Part shown: positions 34,599 through 42,836 of the stretch, piece after piece
Layout: each line of letters begins with the position of its first letter
Numbering within the stretch: the first letter of the stretch is position 1
NCBI GenBank assembly: GCA_903926385.1
Contig: CAIYIS010000048.1
Coordinates: 1-64,000 of the forward strand
Direction: 5' to 3'
Length of the DNA stretch: 64,000 bases
Source: an uncultured Bacteroidota bacterium
GTDB taxonomy: Bacteria; Bacteroidota; Bacteroidia; 2-12-FULL-35-15
Position numbers and translations under genes: made by a program
Notes under the pieces: model-generated
Database searches by the model: none
What the model was told of the DNA's origin: nothing
Seen by the model: only the letters and a program-made list of their open reading frames with translations

Positions 34599-35102
34599 AT
34601 GAAATCCATTTGCCACATATCGCTTATTATTGTTTTCATTGTTTCATTGAATACAAGTGCCTTTAGCCAAAAAAGTGTACTGAGTGTTTACGATTCGTTG
34701 GGTACAATGCCTCCCTTTGTATATTACACTTTGGCTGGCGAACAGTTTACTACCCATAACCTAAGTGCAAAGCGCAAGACAGTGTTTATTTATTTCAAAA
34801 ACGATTGTCCTTATTGCCAAAAGCAAGGAACCATCATTGCCGACCATATTCCAGAGTTTACATCAACTGATTTTATATTTATTACACGGCAGGACAGCAC
34901 CCTTGCTCAGGAGTTTGCCACTTCACATCATTTACAAAATCTGACCAATGTTAAATTTGTGATGGATAAAGACAAGGCGTATTACTCTTATTGCAAGGCT
35001 CAGTACACGCCTTCAATTCATATTTATAGCAAACATAAAAAGCTTATTAAATTTGCCGAAGGTGTAATGAAACCGGAGGAACTTCGTAATTACCTCAATT
35101 AA
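34599..35102 (+). CDS. Exported thioredoxin-like protein with CPYC motif
   Basis: A 167-aa protein with a signal peptide (1-23, ending AFSQ) and a thioredoxin fold (about 45-165). The active site is FKNDCPYCQKQG (CPYC), the glutaredoxin/DsbC-like dipeptide. The cis-proline is seen in QYTPSIHIY. It is probably a periplasmic thiol-disulfide protein. It is convergent with the GEVED protein through a shared terminator hairpin. Nothing is missing. Confidence 0.85.
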   Translation: MKSICHISLIIVFIVSLNTSAFSQKSVLSVYDSLGTMPPFVYYTLAGEQFTTHNLSAKRKTVFIYFKNDCPYCQKQGTIIADHIPEFTSTDFIFITRQDSTLAQEFATSHHLQNLTNVKFVMDKDKAYYSYCKAQYTPSIHIYSKHKKLIKFAEGVMKPEELRNYLN

Positions 35103-35149
35103 TTTCTTTTTTATTAATTGAATTATTAGATGGGGAGGAGATTTTAAAA

Positions 35150-35181
35150 AGCAGGTGGAAACAATACTGTTGCCACCTGCT
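35150..35181. terminator. Terminator hairpin between convergent genes
   Basis: Nine-bp GC-rich arms (AGCAGGTGG / CCACCTGCT) with a 14-base loop. The A-rich 5' side gives a T run for the minus-strand GEVED gene. It probably also stops the plus-strand gene. Confidence 0.8.
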
Positions 35182-35187
35182 GCTTAA

Positions 35188-36042
35188 TTATTCTTTTGTT
35201 TTAATAAATTTTTGTTGTCCCAGAGAGACCGTGTTGTTTAACAATTGCAAGAAATAAATTCCTTCCGAAAGCGAATTTACTCCTATTTGCTGCTCTGTGC
35301 TGTTTATGTTTCCGGTCTGAATTTCTTGTCCGGCAACATTACGTATTACATAAATTAAATGCTCAGAGATGTTTTTATTTACAGTAAGTGTGTTCGAAAC
35401 AAGCGTTGGATATATGGTAAATTGGCTCATTTCGCTTATTTCGCTTATTCCAACAGATGATGTAATATTAACTGTATAATCTTCTGTTTCGCCCCAGTCC
35501 ATAACATCGGTGATTGATGAACTTAAATTACAAGGCAGAATGGCTGCTCCGTTTGTCATGGTATAATTATCGTCTTCCACTATTCTTACTCGCATGCGTG
35601 TAGTGCCGGTTAAAGCTGTAAGTGGAATGGTTATGTTTTGACTCATTACAGTGTTTGAACTAATGTTAAGCCAAGCAGAAGCTGTAGACCCCATTACCAA
35701 TTCGTTTTGATCGAAAGTATTATTATGATTAAAATCTATCCACACCCCGAATCCGGCACCTCCCTGCACATTAAATACAACGGATAAATTATAAGTATTT
35801 CCTTTTACTAAATTTGGTGCTGCAAGATTGTTATAAAATACATAGTGAGGGGCGGCATATTGTGCATTGGTTGCATTAGTAAGTGTTCCTAATGAAACAC
35901 TATTAATGGCATCTGCTACCGGAAACCCTTGCTGATCGTCAAACGATGCATCGCAATATGGAGAAGGAGATGTGGATTGTGCCGACAAAAAGTTAAAACT
36001 CGATGCGGTAATTAAACTTAAAACAAGTAATTTTATTTTCAT
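35188..36042 (-). CDS. Secreted GEVED-domain protein with T9SS sorting domain
   Basis: A 284-aa protein with a signal peptide (1-21). A GEVED beta-sandwich (about 60-195) contains GFGVWIDFNHNNTFDQNE, a calcium-loop-like acidic turn, and DWGETEDYTVNI, the domain's namesake. The C-terminal 80 residues are a T9SS type A sorting domain (FTIYPTLVSNTLTVN, LSEGIYFLQL). It is likely a surface or secreted adhesion module; no catalytic domain is present. Confidence 0.88.
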   Translation of the reverse strand: MKIKLLVLSLITASSFNFLSAQSTSPSPYCDASFDDQQGFPVADAINSVSLGTLTNATNAQYAAPHYVFYNNLAAPNLVKGNTYNLSVVFNVQGGAGFGVWIDFNHNNTFDQNELVMGSTASAWLNISSNTVMSQNITIPLTALTGTTRMRVRIVEDDNYTMTNGAAILPCNLSSSITDVMDWGETEDYTVNITSSVGISEISEMSQFTIYPTLVSNTLTVNKNISEHLIYVIRNVAGQEIQTGNINSTEQQIGVNSLSEGIYFLQLLNNTVSLGQQKFIKTKE

Positions 36043-36590
36043 ATATTTTGTTTTTTTATTGCCTCTTCATCGGTTTTGGCTTTACCGTTTTTAAATTAAT
36101 ATTTTTAATGGTTGCAAAGGTAGATAAAAATCAGAGAAAAGATGTGAGAATAGCAATAGCCAATCAGCAATTCCCCAAAAAAATCCCACACCTTTCGGAG
36201 CAGGATTTTTGGATATTCAATTAACAATAGAACAACTGAACAATAGAACAATTGAATTAAGAATGATGCAACTCACTTCAAAATTCACTATTCGTCTGTT
36301 CAATTGTTCTAAATTCATTCCACTTATCTTTTTCGCTAATGTTGGTGTTCTGAAATAGAGAGATAAAGCAAGCCTTTACAGGTGTTTTTTCAATTGCAAA
36401 CTAAAGAAGCGGAGAAATATTTAACACCTTATCTGTTTGTTGGTAAAAATACTAAGAAAGGCTAAATAGATATTCTATTCATTTGCATCAATTATTCGAA
36501 TCTGCAGCTGTTCTTTGAGTTTTGAAAAGTAAATTTTGAAGGAAAAAGGGGGAGAATTTTGTTTTATATACCTTCAAACGTGTGACGGTA
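36043..36590. other. Intergenic region upstream of array 2
   Basis: AT-rich. A TACCTTTG box on the minus strand at 36115-36122 may be the -7 element of the GEVED gene. A hairpin AAAAATCC/GGATTTTT (36179-36186 with 36203-36210) resembles a terminator but no gene ends there. Tandem AACAATAGAACA-like words follow at about 36220-36260. A degenerate array unit (ATACC...GGTAT) precedes 36591. No gene is seen. Confidence 0.5.
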
Positions 36591-36883
36591 TATAAAAATG
36601 AATTTTTACTCACATCCATACGTATGGATGTATATAAAAATGAGTTTCTGCTCACCTCATCAGATGTGGAGGTGTATAAAAATGAGTTTTTGCTCACCTT
36701 ACCAGATGTGGAGGTGTATAAAAATGAGTTTTTGCTCACCTTACCAGATGTGGAGGTGTATAAAAATGAATTTTTGCTCACCTTACCAGATGTGGAGGTA
36801 TATAAAAATGAATTTTTGCTCACCTTACCAGATGTGGAGGTGTATAAAAATGAATTTTGCTCACCTTACCAGATGTGCAGCTA
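36591..36883. repeat. 42-bp tandem array 2 (seven units)
   Basis: Units begin at 36591, 36633, 36675, 36717, 36759, 36801 and 36843, always 42 bases apart; only the last unit has lost one T. Each unit has a constant half TATAAAAATGARTTTTTGCT, with the dyad AAAAAT-GA-ATTTTT, and a second half with its own dyad. In unit 1 the second half is the perfect 20-bp palindrome ACATCCATACGTATGGATGT; in units 2-6 it is bounded by CACC and GGTG. ORFs on both strands (100, 97 and 111 aa) are by-products of a 42-bp period without stops. Confidence 0.92.
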
Positions 36884-36921
36884 AACAATAATACATAAAC
36901 TAAACTAATTAACTATCACCG

Positions 36922-36948
36922 TTAGCGCGAAGTTACTCTTCGTGCTAA
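36922..36948. other. Stem-loop after array 2
   Basis: TTAGCGCGAAG and CTTCGTGCTAA form an 11-bp stem with one mismatch around a five-base loop. It has no T tract, so it is not an obvious terminator. Role unknown. Confidence 0.4.
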
Positions 36949-37108
36949 TGTATTAAAGTAAGTTATACTTAAACTCTGAAGATTAACATTAATGTTAGCA
37001 AAGCTTACAAATAAAGTAAATACTAAGCTCTGCCACTAATGATTGACTAATGCTTCTCTCAAACACCTTCGCGTCTTGGTGCCTTTGTGGCTAACTTTTC
37101 CCGTCTCT

Positions 37109-37148
37109 CAATTTGAAATCTGAAATCTGAAATCTGAAATCTGAAATC
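37109..37148. repeat. Dispersed short repeat (copy 2) with a TGAAATC 7-bp array
   Basis: The 18-mer shared with 12569-12586 is followed by further TGAAATC units, five in all (37114-37148). It ends just before the acr3 stop codon. The preceding words CTTCGCGTCTTGGTGCCTTTGTGGC look like another dispersed intergenic repeat of Bacteroidota. Confidence 0.6.
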
Positions 37149-37150
37149 CC

Positions 37151-38215
37151 CTAACTAGTAAAATACTTTTTCCGAAACCAAAAAGCCACATTAACAAGAG
37201 CAATAAGAGCAGGCACTTCTACCAGAGGGCCAATAACACCTGCAAAAGCTTGTCCGCTATTGATGCCAAAGACCCCAATGGCCACAGCTATGGCAAGCTC
37301 GAAATTATTGCCGGCAGCGGTAAACGCTATAGAAGCAGTTTGGCTGTAATCGGCTCCCATACGTTTGCCCAGCAAGAAAGAAACTACAAACATGATGATA
37401 AAATAAACCACCAGAGGCAAAGCAATGCGAAGCACATCCAAGGGAATATGAACAATAAGTTGCCCTTTGAGACTAAACATAATTATAATAGTAAATAGCA
37501 AAGCAATGAGAGTAAAAGGAGAAACGATGGGAATAAATTTGTTTTGAAACCAGTCCAGCCCTTTGATGCGGATAAGCGCATAGCGACTGATGAAACCAGA
37601 TGCAAAAGGAATACCCAGATAAATGCCTACACTGCGAGCTATGTCGGCCATGGTAACATTTACTTGCAATCCTTTAATGCCAAACAAAGGAGGCAGCACA
37701 GTGATGAACACATAAGCATACACACTATACAGCAAAACCTGAAAAATACTGTTGAGGGCAACAAGTCCGGCAGCATACTCTCTGCTACCTTCGGCCAGTT
37801 CGTTCCATACAATAACCATAGCAATGCAGCGAGCCAGGCCAATAAGTATAAGACCAGCCATATACTCAGGATAGCCTTGCAAAAACACAATAGCCAGCAC
37901 AAACATAAGTGCAGGCCCTATAACCCAATTGAGCAAAAGCGAAACACCCAGCACTCGTGTATTGCGAAATACTTCGCCCATGTTTTCGTAACGCACTTTG
38001 GCAAGGGGAGGATACATCATCAGAATAAGGCCTACAGCCAAAGGAATGTTAGTAGTTCCACTCGAAAACGAATTGATAAACGAGGACGATGAAGGAATAA
38101 AATAACCTATGCCCACACCTATGGCCATGGCCAGAAATATCCAAAGAGTAAGGTAACGGTCGAGAAAACTTAATTTTTTGCGTTCGGCTGCAGGAGCACA
38201 ATTGGTAGCTGTCAT
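37151..38215 (-). CDS. acr3: ACR3-family arsenite efflux permease
   Basis: A 354-aa inner-membrane protein with ten predicted transmembrane helices that exports arsenite using the proton gradient. The family signature [31 protein letters not shown] contains the essential cysteine. [20 protein letters not shown] is the second conserved block. It is the last gene of arsR-arsM-arsC-acr3 and starts 26 bases after arsC. No ArsA or ArsD is present, so transport does not depend on an ATPase subunit. Confidence 0.96.
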   Translation of the reverse strand: MTATNCAPAAERKKLSFLDRYLTLWIFLAMAIGVGIGYFIPSSSSFINSFSSGTTNIPLAVGLILMMYPPLAKVRYENMGEVFRNTRVLGVSLLLNWVIGPALMFVLAIVFLQGYPEYMAGLILIGLARCIAMVIVWNELAEGSREYAAGLVALNSIFQVLLYSVYAYVFITVLPPLFGIKGLQVNVTMADIARSVGIYLGIPFASGFISRYALIRIKGLDWFQNKFIPIVSPFTLIALLFTIIIMFSLKGQLIVHIPLDVLRIALPLVVYFIIMFVVSFLLGKRMGADYSQTASIAFTAAGNNFELAIAVAIGVFGINSGQAFAGVIGPLVEVPALIALVNVAFWFRKKYFTS

Positions 38216-38241
38216 AAAAGGTTTATAAGTTTGTTGGTTGA

Positions 38242-38670
38242 TTAGTTATTCGTATTGGGTAGATGCAAGTCAATAAATTGTTTGCAATAGAGTTTAATCA
38301 TATCGCGAGTGCTTCTAAAGCTGTTGTCGATTTCCACAGCAGTGCCGGTGGCTTTGGCCGGGTCGGGAAAATTATGATGAAACTTTACCGCCTGAGTAGG
38401 GAAGTAAGGACAACGCTCACGAGCATTATCGCAAACAGTAATTACAAAATCGAAAGGAATATGCATATACTCATCAATGTTGTTAGAAGTATGATTAGAA
38501 ATATCAATACCATCCTCTTTCATTGTCTCAATAGCTTTCGGATTTACACCATGGGTTTCTATCCCTGCGCTGTAAACATTGGCTCTGCCTTGCGCAAAAT
38601 GGCGAAGGTATCCCTCAGCCATCTGGCTCCGGCATGAATTGCCGGTACATAATACTAAAATGTTTTTCAT
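38242..38670 (-). CDS. arsC: Thioredoxin-coupled arsenate reductase (LMW phosphatase fold)
   Basis: Reduces arsenate to arsenite. The start [20 protein letters not shown] is the family N-terminus with the CX5R active site; the longer ORF runs back into arsM. The resolving cysteines lie in [16 protein letters not shown], the C82/C89 pair typical of the thioredoxin-dependent (pI258-type) enzymes, so this is not the glutaredoxin-linked E. coli type. The 142-aa protein is cytosolic. The ATG is one base after the arsM stop codon, so the genes are coupled. Confidence 0.95.
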   Translation of the reverse strand: MKNILVLCTGNSCRSQMAEGYLRHFAQGRANVYSAGIETHGVNPKAIETMKEDGIDISNHTSNNIDEYMHIPFDFVITVCDNARERCPYFPTQAVKFHHNFPDPAKATGTAVEIDNSFRSTRDMIKLYCKQFIDLHLPNTNN

Positions 38671-38671
38671 A

Positions 38672-39514
38672 TTAACAACAACATCCGCTTTTAGGGTCAC
38701 ACGCTGTAGTGTTTGGTTTTTCGGCATAGGCGGTAATGCTGAAAATACCTACATCGCTTTTTTTATAGTCTGCTATTTGTTCAGCCGAAAGGTATTCGGA
38801 AAGAATATCGTCTGGCAATACAATACGTTTTTCGGTTTGAACTTTTAAATCAGCAAAGCCAGTTTCCTGAATAATGCTAAGGTATTCGGCTTTCTGCAAA
38901 GCACCGCTTACACAACCCACATACATCTCGCTGGCTTGAGCTATGGAAGGAGGCAAAGCACCTACCAGCACCACATCCGAAATACTGAAATGACCTCCGG
39001 GTTTCAATATTCTGAATATTTCCGAAAATGCTTTTCGTTTATCGGGCACCAGGTTGAGCACACAGTTGCTTACTATCACATCGGCTCTGTTGGCCGCCAC
39101 CGGAATGTTTTCGATGTCGCCCAAACGGAATTCAACATTATTGAATCCTAATTTTTCGGCATTATCGCGTGCTTTGCCAATCATTATTTCGGTCATATCT
39201 ATACCGATTACTTTTCCTGTTTCGCCTGTTATGGCTCTTGCCACAAAGCAGTCGTTACCTGCTCCCGAGCCAAGGTCGATTACCGTATCGCCTTTTTTGA
39301 TGTTGGCAAATTGAGTAGGAATGCCGCAGCCTAATCCTAAGTCGGCTTCGGGCATATAGCCTTCCAGTTGATTGTAGTTTTCGCTGAATACAGCATAGTC
39401 TACTGTAGAACATCCTCCCGCACCACAGCAGGAAGAATCGTTTTGTGCTTTGCTCTGATTGGCAATTTCTCCGTATTTTTCTTTAACGGTTTGTTTAATT
39501 GATGTTGAGTCCAT
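38672..39514 (-). CDS. arsM: Arsenite S-adenosylmethionine methyltransferase
   Basis: A 280-aa class I methyltransferase that methylates As(III). The SAM-binding loop is VIDLGSGAGNDCFVA. Arsenic-binding cysteines are likely in LGLGCGIPTQF, IVSNCVLNLVPDK and MYVGCVSGAL, as in characterised ArsM proteins. Extra cysteine clusters occur at both ends (SSCCGAGGC and SGCCC). Methylation plus efflux in one operon gives two detoxification routes. A copy of the ArsR operator lies 44 bases upstream. Confidence 0.94.
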   Translation of the reverse strand: MDSTSIKQTVKEKYGEIANQSKAQNDSSCCGAGGCSTVDYAVFSENYNQLEGYMPEADLGLGCGIPTQFANIKKGDTVIDLGSGAGNDCFVARAITGETGKVIGIDMTEIMIGKARDNAEKLGFNNVEFRLGDIENIPVAANRADVIVSNCVLNLVPDKRKAFSEIFRILKPGGHFSISDVVLVGALPPSIAQASEMYVGCVSGALQKAEYLSIIQETGFADLKVQTEKRIVLPDDILSEYLSAEQIADYKKSDVGIFSITAYAEKPNTTACDPKSGCCC

Positions 39515-39557
39515 TTTAATTTAGTTTAGGTATTGTTTAATTTATTTGAATAAGGTT

Positions 39558-39578
39558 ATCGTAATACTGCGATTAATA
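39558..39578. promoter_or_regulatory. Probable ArsR operator, internal copy (between arsR and arsM)
   Basis: TTATCG, eight bases, CGATTAATA. The same pattern with the same spacing occurs at the arsR promoter (39934-39954). The outer ATCG/CGAT arms are symmetric. No -7 box is seen inside this copy. Confidence 0.6.
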
Positions 39579-39590
39579 TGCAAGGCCGAC

Positions 39591-39926
39591 TTAACAGCAT
39601 TTGTCTTTAAGTTTGATGGTCTGAAAAAGTTCGTTTAATGTTTCTCTGGCTATTTCCCAATTTTTGGTGTCGATGCAGTAGCACACACTGGTTCCTTCTA
39701 TTTCTCCTTTGATAAGCCCGGCAGCCTTCAATTCTTTTAGATGCTGAGATACGGTGCTTTGAGAAAGAGGTAACTCGTTAACAATATCACCGCATACGCA
39801 AGAGTTTTGTTTAATAAGAAATTTTAAAATAGCTACACGTGCCGGGTGAGAGAGCGCCTTGGCATAAGTGGCGAGCTTGTTATCTTTTACTGAAAATTCT
39901 TCTGATTTATTGGTTCCCATTGTCAT
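39591..39926 (-). CDS. arsR: ArsR-family arsenic-responsive repressor
   Basis: A 111-aa winged-helix repressor that leaves DNA when it binds arsenite. The helix-turn-helix is LPLSQSTVSQHLKELKAAGLIKGE. NSCVCGDIV matches the CVC metal-binding motif of classical ArsR, and a CC pair ends the protein (KDKCC). It heads the operon, and a promoter and operator overlap directly upstream, which points to self-repression. The start MTMGTNK leaves MGTNK as an alternative. Confidence 0.93.
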   Translation of the reverse strand: MTMGTNKSEEFSVKDNKLATYAKALSHPARVAILKFLIKQNSCVCGDIVNELPLSQSTVSQHLKELKAAGLIKGEIEGTSVCYCIDTKNWEIARETLNELFQTIKLKDKCC

Positions 39927-39933
39927 TTCATTT

Positions 39934-39966
39934 ATCGCAAAATTACGATTAATAAGAATGCAACAA
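39934..39966 (-). promoter_or_regulatory. arsR promoter overlapped by the ArsR operator
   Basis: On the minus strand: TTG, 18 bp, TAATTTTG. The -7 box (39938-39945) occupies exactly the eight-base spacer of the operator ATCG-N8-CGATTAATA (39934-39954), so a bound repressor would block it. Confidence 0.7.
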
Positions 39967-40029
39967 TAGAAAAGTTACGAACAGTTTTAAAAAAGCAGAG
40001 AAGTACTGGTGGAAAAAGAAGGTAAAAGC

Positions 40030-41052
40030 TTACTCCTTTTCAATCTTATCCATTAGTTTTTTAATCATATCATTAATATGTTTAAAAAAGCGGTAGCGCT
40101 GTTTTTCGGCCACACCCGATATCAGATTGGATTTTCTCACCAGATTTTTTATCCATATATCTGTTTCGTTGCAAAACGAAGCATTGGTGGTAAGCATTAC
40201 ATTAAAGGAATGATAAGAAATGTAGGCACTCTTGTGACTTCCCATTTCGGTGGTCACACAGTTGGTGCCTATCATAATGTCGGAATGATAGAGTTCAAAG
40301 TTTTTCTGATTGGTGGCCGGCTTGTTGTTTGCATCTAATTTAATGCCCAGTTCGGCCTGTTTGCTGATGCGGGTAAACATTAGTATAAGTTCTTCGCATA
40401 CTTGCAATGCATCTGTTTTCGATTTAAACGCTCCGGAGTCCCAGTAAAATTCTATTTGTTTGATGGTGCTGTTCACCGTGTCGTCACTCCATATTTCAAT
40501 CGAATTGATTTTAGCATACAGGTCGTAAATATCGCGGGCTATCTGCATCAGCTCCTTGTCTATGTGAGCCGTTTCAAACTTTTTATCTTCGTATCCTTCG
40601 GCATTTAATATCGATTTGTTCCAGTAAAATATTTTAAAAGCCGAAAGCAGGGGATGAGCAAAATTCTGAAATACGGGAACATCTTCAGCAGCATATATAA
40701 TTCTGCGGTCTTCTTCCGGAAATCGCAGTATCTGCTGCATGTTTGATTTCATACCATTCAGATATTCCTTAAAACTGTTGATATGACTATTGAGCTGATG
40801 GTGAGAAAAACTTACACAACTATTATCGTTATTATTAATAAATGAATCGAACGAAAAATGAAAGTGCTTGCAAATAGTCGCAATTTCTTCAATACTTAAA
40901 TCGGTTTCTCCTCTGATGCGTCTGTAAGCACTGTCTGAACTTAGTTTTAGAACTTCCGAAAGTTCGTCTACAAAAGAAATGCTCTTGGGCAACGATTCTT
41001 TTATGCGTTGCATCATGAGGCTTTGCTGAGTTTCTTTTTGTTTTTTAGCCAT
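40030..41052 (-). CDS. XRE-like helix-turn-helix regulator with a large C-terminal domain
   Basis: A 340-aa protein. The N-terminal 80 residues look like a helix-turn-helix (SFVDELSEVLKLSSDSAYRRIRGETDLSIEEIATICKHF), related to XRE/BetR domains. The remaining 260 residues are helical and of unknown function; they may sense or oligomerise. It is a single gene, 103 bases downstream of the ars operon. A perfect 19-bp palindrome lies 68 bases before the start and may be its own operator. Confidence 0.72.
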   Translation of the reverse strand: MAKKQKETQQSLMMQRIKESLPKSISFVDELSEVLKLSSDSAYRRIRGETDLSIEEIATICKHFHFSFDSFINNNDNSCVSFSHHQLNSHINSFKEYLNGMKSNMQQILRFPEEDRRIIYAAEDVPVFQNFAHPLLSAFKIFYWNKSILNAEGYEDKKFETAHIDKELMQIARDIYDLYAKINSIEIWSDDTVNSTIKQIEFYWDSGAFKSKTDALQVCEELILMFTRISKQAELGIKLDANNKPATNQKNFELYHSDIMIGTNCVTTEMGSHKSAYISYHSFNVMLTTNASFCNETDIWIKNLVRKSNLISGVAEKQRYRFFKHINDMIKKLMDKIEKE

Positions 41053-41120
41053 AATAATTTATCGAATTGTAAGAAATGATTAAGGTAATAGTTGCAAATT
41101 TCGATAAAAGTACAAATTCT

Positions 41121-41139
41121 ATTTGCAATAATTGCAAAT
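41121..41139. promoter_or_regulatory. Perfect palindrome, candidate operator
   Basis: ATTTGCAAT-A-ATTGCAAAT: two perfect nine-bp arms around one base. A further TTGCAAATTT half-site lies at about 41092. The site is upstream of the XRE-like gene and the divergent small-protein operon, so it could control both. Confidence 0.55.
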
Positions 41140-41240
41140 TTTAACTGAGTAACTGTTTTTCGGTTTTCATTTTTGCGCACTACCTCCTCCAAGCCAAATG
41201 TGCACGCAGTAATCCATTTAACTGCCTCATTCGCCCCAAC

Positions 41241-41248
41241 TACTTTTG
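41241..41248 (+). promoter_or_regulatory. -7 promoter element of the small-protein/envelope operon
   Basis: TACTTTTG matches TAnnTTTG, 47 bases before the ATG at 41296. The -33 is weak. Confidence 0.5.
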
Positions 41249-41295
41249 TGGCGTAACAAACAAACAAAATTTATTTATAACTAAAATTAATAAAA

Positions 41296-41451
41296 ATGGA
41301 AACTCAATCCAACATCAGCATTATATCCAAATCAAAAACCATTATTCAGGTAAGTATTATTTCGGCAGTCTTAGCTTTTTCAATCACTATGATTGGAAAA
41401 ATAAACATGCATGATTTTTTGATGAATATACTCGACTGGCAAAGTATGTAA
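41296..41451 (+). CDS. Small single-span membrane protein
   Basis: A 51-aa ORF below the ORF-track cutoff: METQSNISIISKSKTIIQV, then one transmembrane helix (VSIISAVLAFSITMIG) and a short tail ending LDWQSM. It follows a -7 element and precedes the 201-aa envelope protein by 32 bases. It is not recognised. Support is position, an ATG in a sensible place and a clear hydrophobic segment; it could still be chance. Confidence 0.5.
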   Translation: METQSNISIISKSKTIIQVSIISAVLAFSITMIGKINMHDFLMNILDWQSM

Positions 41452-41483
41452 TCGGAAATTTAAATTGTAAATCAAAAATAGAA

Positions 41484-42089
41484 ATGAAAAGAGGAATAAT
41501 TATAATAAGCCTATACTTATTGAGTTCGGCTTGCGATGCAAAAATAACGAATGGTTTATTCAAACCAACTTGTGGTTTTAACACCAGTAACTTTTTGTTT
41601 GACCAAAGTTGTGAGGGTAGATGGATGGTTGGATTAACGCATTATTCAGGCGAATTTCCAAATGGTGTTCTGAATATTGGTTATCAAAAAACAACTTTAG
41701 AATCGACAAGATACGATCATTCTTCCAACCATATATTGTTAAATTTAGGTTCGGATTTATTGGCAAATTCTGTGTTTGCTTATGCATCTTATAGTGCAGA
41801 AATATCCTACAATAAACAAGTACAAGTTGCACCAAAGTTCAGTATCGGAGGTAAATTGCTTATTCTCGATGCAGAGGTAAGTTTTATAGCTCACAACGAC
41901 TTTCACACTTTTAATCCGTCCATTACACCTGAAATTGGGATTTATCCTGGTGCTGTAATTCAAATTAATTACGGACACGATATTTATCTTAAAAAGGATA
42001 CTTCTGAAAATAAATATCAGAACAGAATCTCTGTAAGAGTTACTATTCCAGATGAAAAACGATGGAGAAACACAAAAAGAAATGTATAA
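41484..42089 (+). CDS. Exported protein, possible outer-membrane beta-barrel
   Basis: A 201-aa protein with a signal sequence (MKRGIIIISLYLLSSACDA); the cysteine after LSSA is only a weak lipobox. The mature part alternates hydrophobic and polar residues (GVLNIGYQKTTLES, YASYSAEISYNKQVQV, GAVIQINYGHDIYL) like an 8-strand outer-membrane barrel. The family is not recognised. It is followed on the same strand by two proteins that share a domain, suggesting an envelope-related operon. Confidence 0.6.
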   Translation: MKRGIIIISLYLLSSACDAKITNGLFKPTCGFNTSNFLFDQSCEGRWMVGLTHYSGEFPNGVLNIGYQKTTLESTRYDHSSNHILLNLGSDLLANSVFAYASYSAEISYNKQVQVAPKFSIGGKLLILDAEVSFIAHNDFHTFNPSITPEIGIYPGAVIQINYGHDIYLKKDTSENKYQNRISVRVTIPDEKRWRNTKRNV

Positions 42090-42118
42090 CCAGAATTCAT
42101 AAATAAATAAGAAAACAA

Positions 42119-42817
42119 ATGAAAAAGAATAAAAAAAGAATAGTAAGACCATTGTTGACCATGTGGCTCAATTCAATGTCGGTAGTGGGTTTATCTCAGG
42201 ATACCATTTATAAAAATGATGGAACCAGCATTCTGGCTAAGGTAAATGAGATTAATGTAAACGAAGTGAGTTATTACCGTTTCGGTTATCAGGATGGACC
42301 TCGTTATGTAGAGTTAAAATCCAACCTTCATAAAATTTCGTTTGCTAACGGGATGACGGAAGCATTTAAAACTACTGATGATCATTATACCGAAGTAACA
42401 TCTCCTATCAAGGTAGATTTTAATATTAGAAATTACATGGAAACAAGAGGCAACAGAATAGAAACGTTCGGGTTGCCGAATCGATACTTTTATCATAATC
42501 ATCCTGTGGGAGAGCGAGAAATGCATCGTATTATGCTCAGTGTGCATGATCCTGAAGTGACTGCAAAAGTAAAGCGGGCAAGAAGTCTTGAAGGATTGCA
42601 AAATACAGGTTTTGCGGCCTTCCCTTTAGGTGTTGCTGGCTTGGCTCTATTGTCATCATCAAGTACTCAAGAAGACAATACCGCCATTAACTCAGGTGTG
42701 CTTATATTAATGACAGCAATTTCTTGTCCCATTGCTTCCGGCATATTTAAAAGCAAACGAAGGAAGGCAAACAGCGAAGCTGCTAGGTTATACAATCAAA
42801 AGTTCTGTAGTAATTAA
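42119..42817 (+). CDS. Exported protein sharing an N-terminal domain with its neighbour
   Basis: A 232-aa protein. Residues about 27-85 (QDTIYKNDGTSILAKVNEINVNEVSYYRF...ISFANGMTEAF) are a domain also present at the N-terminus of the next gene. A basic N-terminus and MSVVGLSQ suggest an atypical signal peptide. The C-terminal third has two hydrophobic segments (FAAFPLGVAGLALLSS and GVLILMTAISCPIASGIF), so the protein is probably membrane-bound. The function is unknown. Confidence 0.65.
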   Translation: MKKNKKRIVRPLLTMWLNSMSVVGLSQDTIYKNDGTSILAKVNEINVNEVSYYRFGYQDGPRYVELKSNLHKISFANGMTEAFKTTDDHYTEVTSPIKVDFNIRNYMETRGNRIETFGLPNRYFYHNHPVGEREMHRIMLSVHDPEVTAKVKRARSLEGLQNTGFAAFPLGVAGLALLSSSSTQEDNTAINSGVLILMTAISCPIASGIFKSKRRKANSEAARLYNQKFCSN

Positions 42818-42836
42818 TCAAAAAAAAACAATTCAA

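Noticed and set aside
36179-36210. Rho-independent terminator
   Set aside because: The hairpin has a T tract but no gene or transcript end is on the proper side; kept only as a note.
36488-36891. Overlapping ORFs of 100, 97 and 111 aa with 14-residue repeats
   Set aside because: They are open in several frames and on both strands because the unit is 42 bp without stops; there is no start context and one unit has a frame-breaking deletion.
41013-41267. 84-aa ORF upstream of the XRE gene
   Set aside because: Overlaps the start of the XRE gene and the palindromic operator in another frame.
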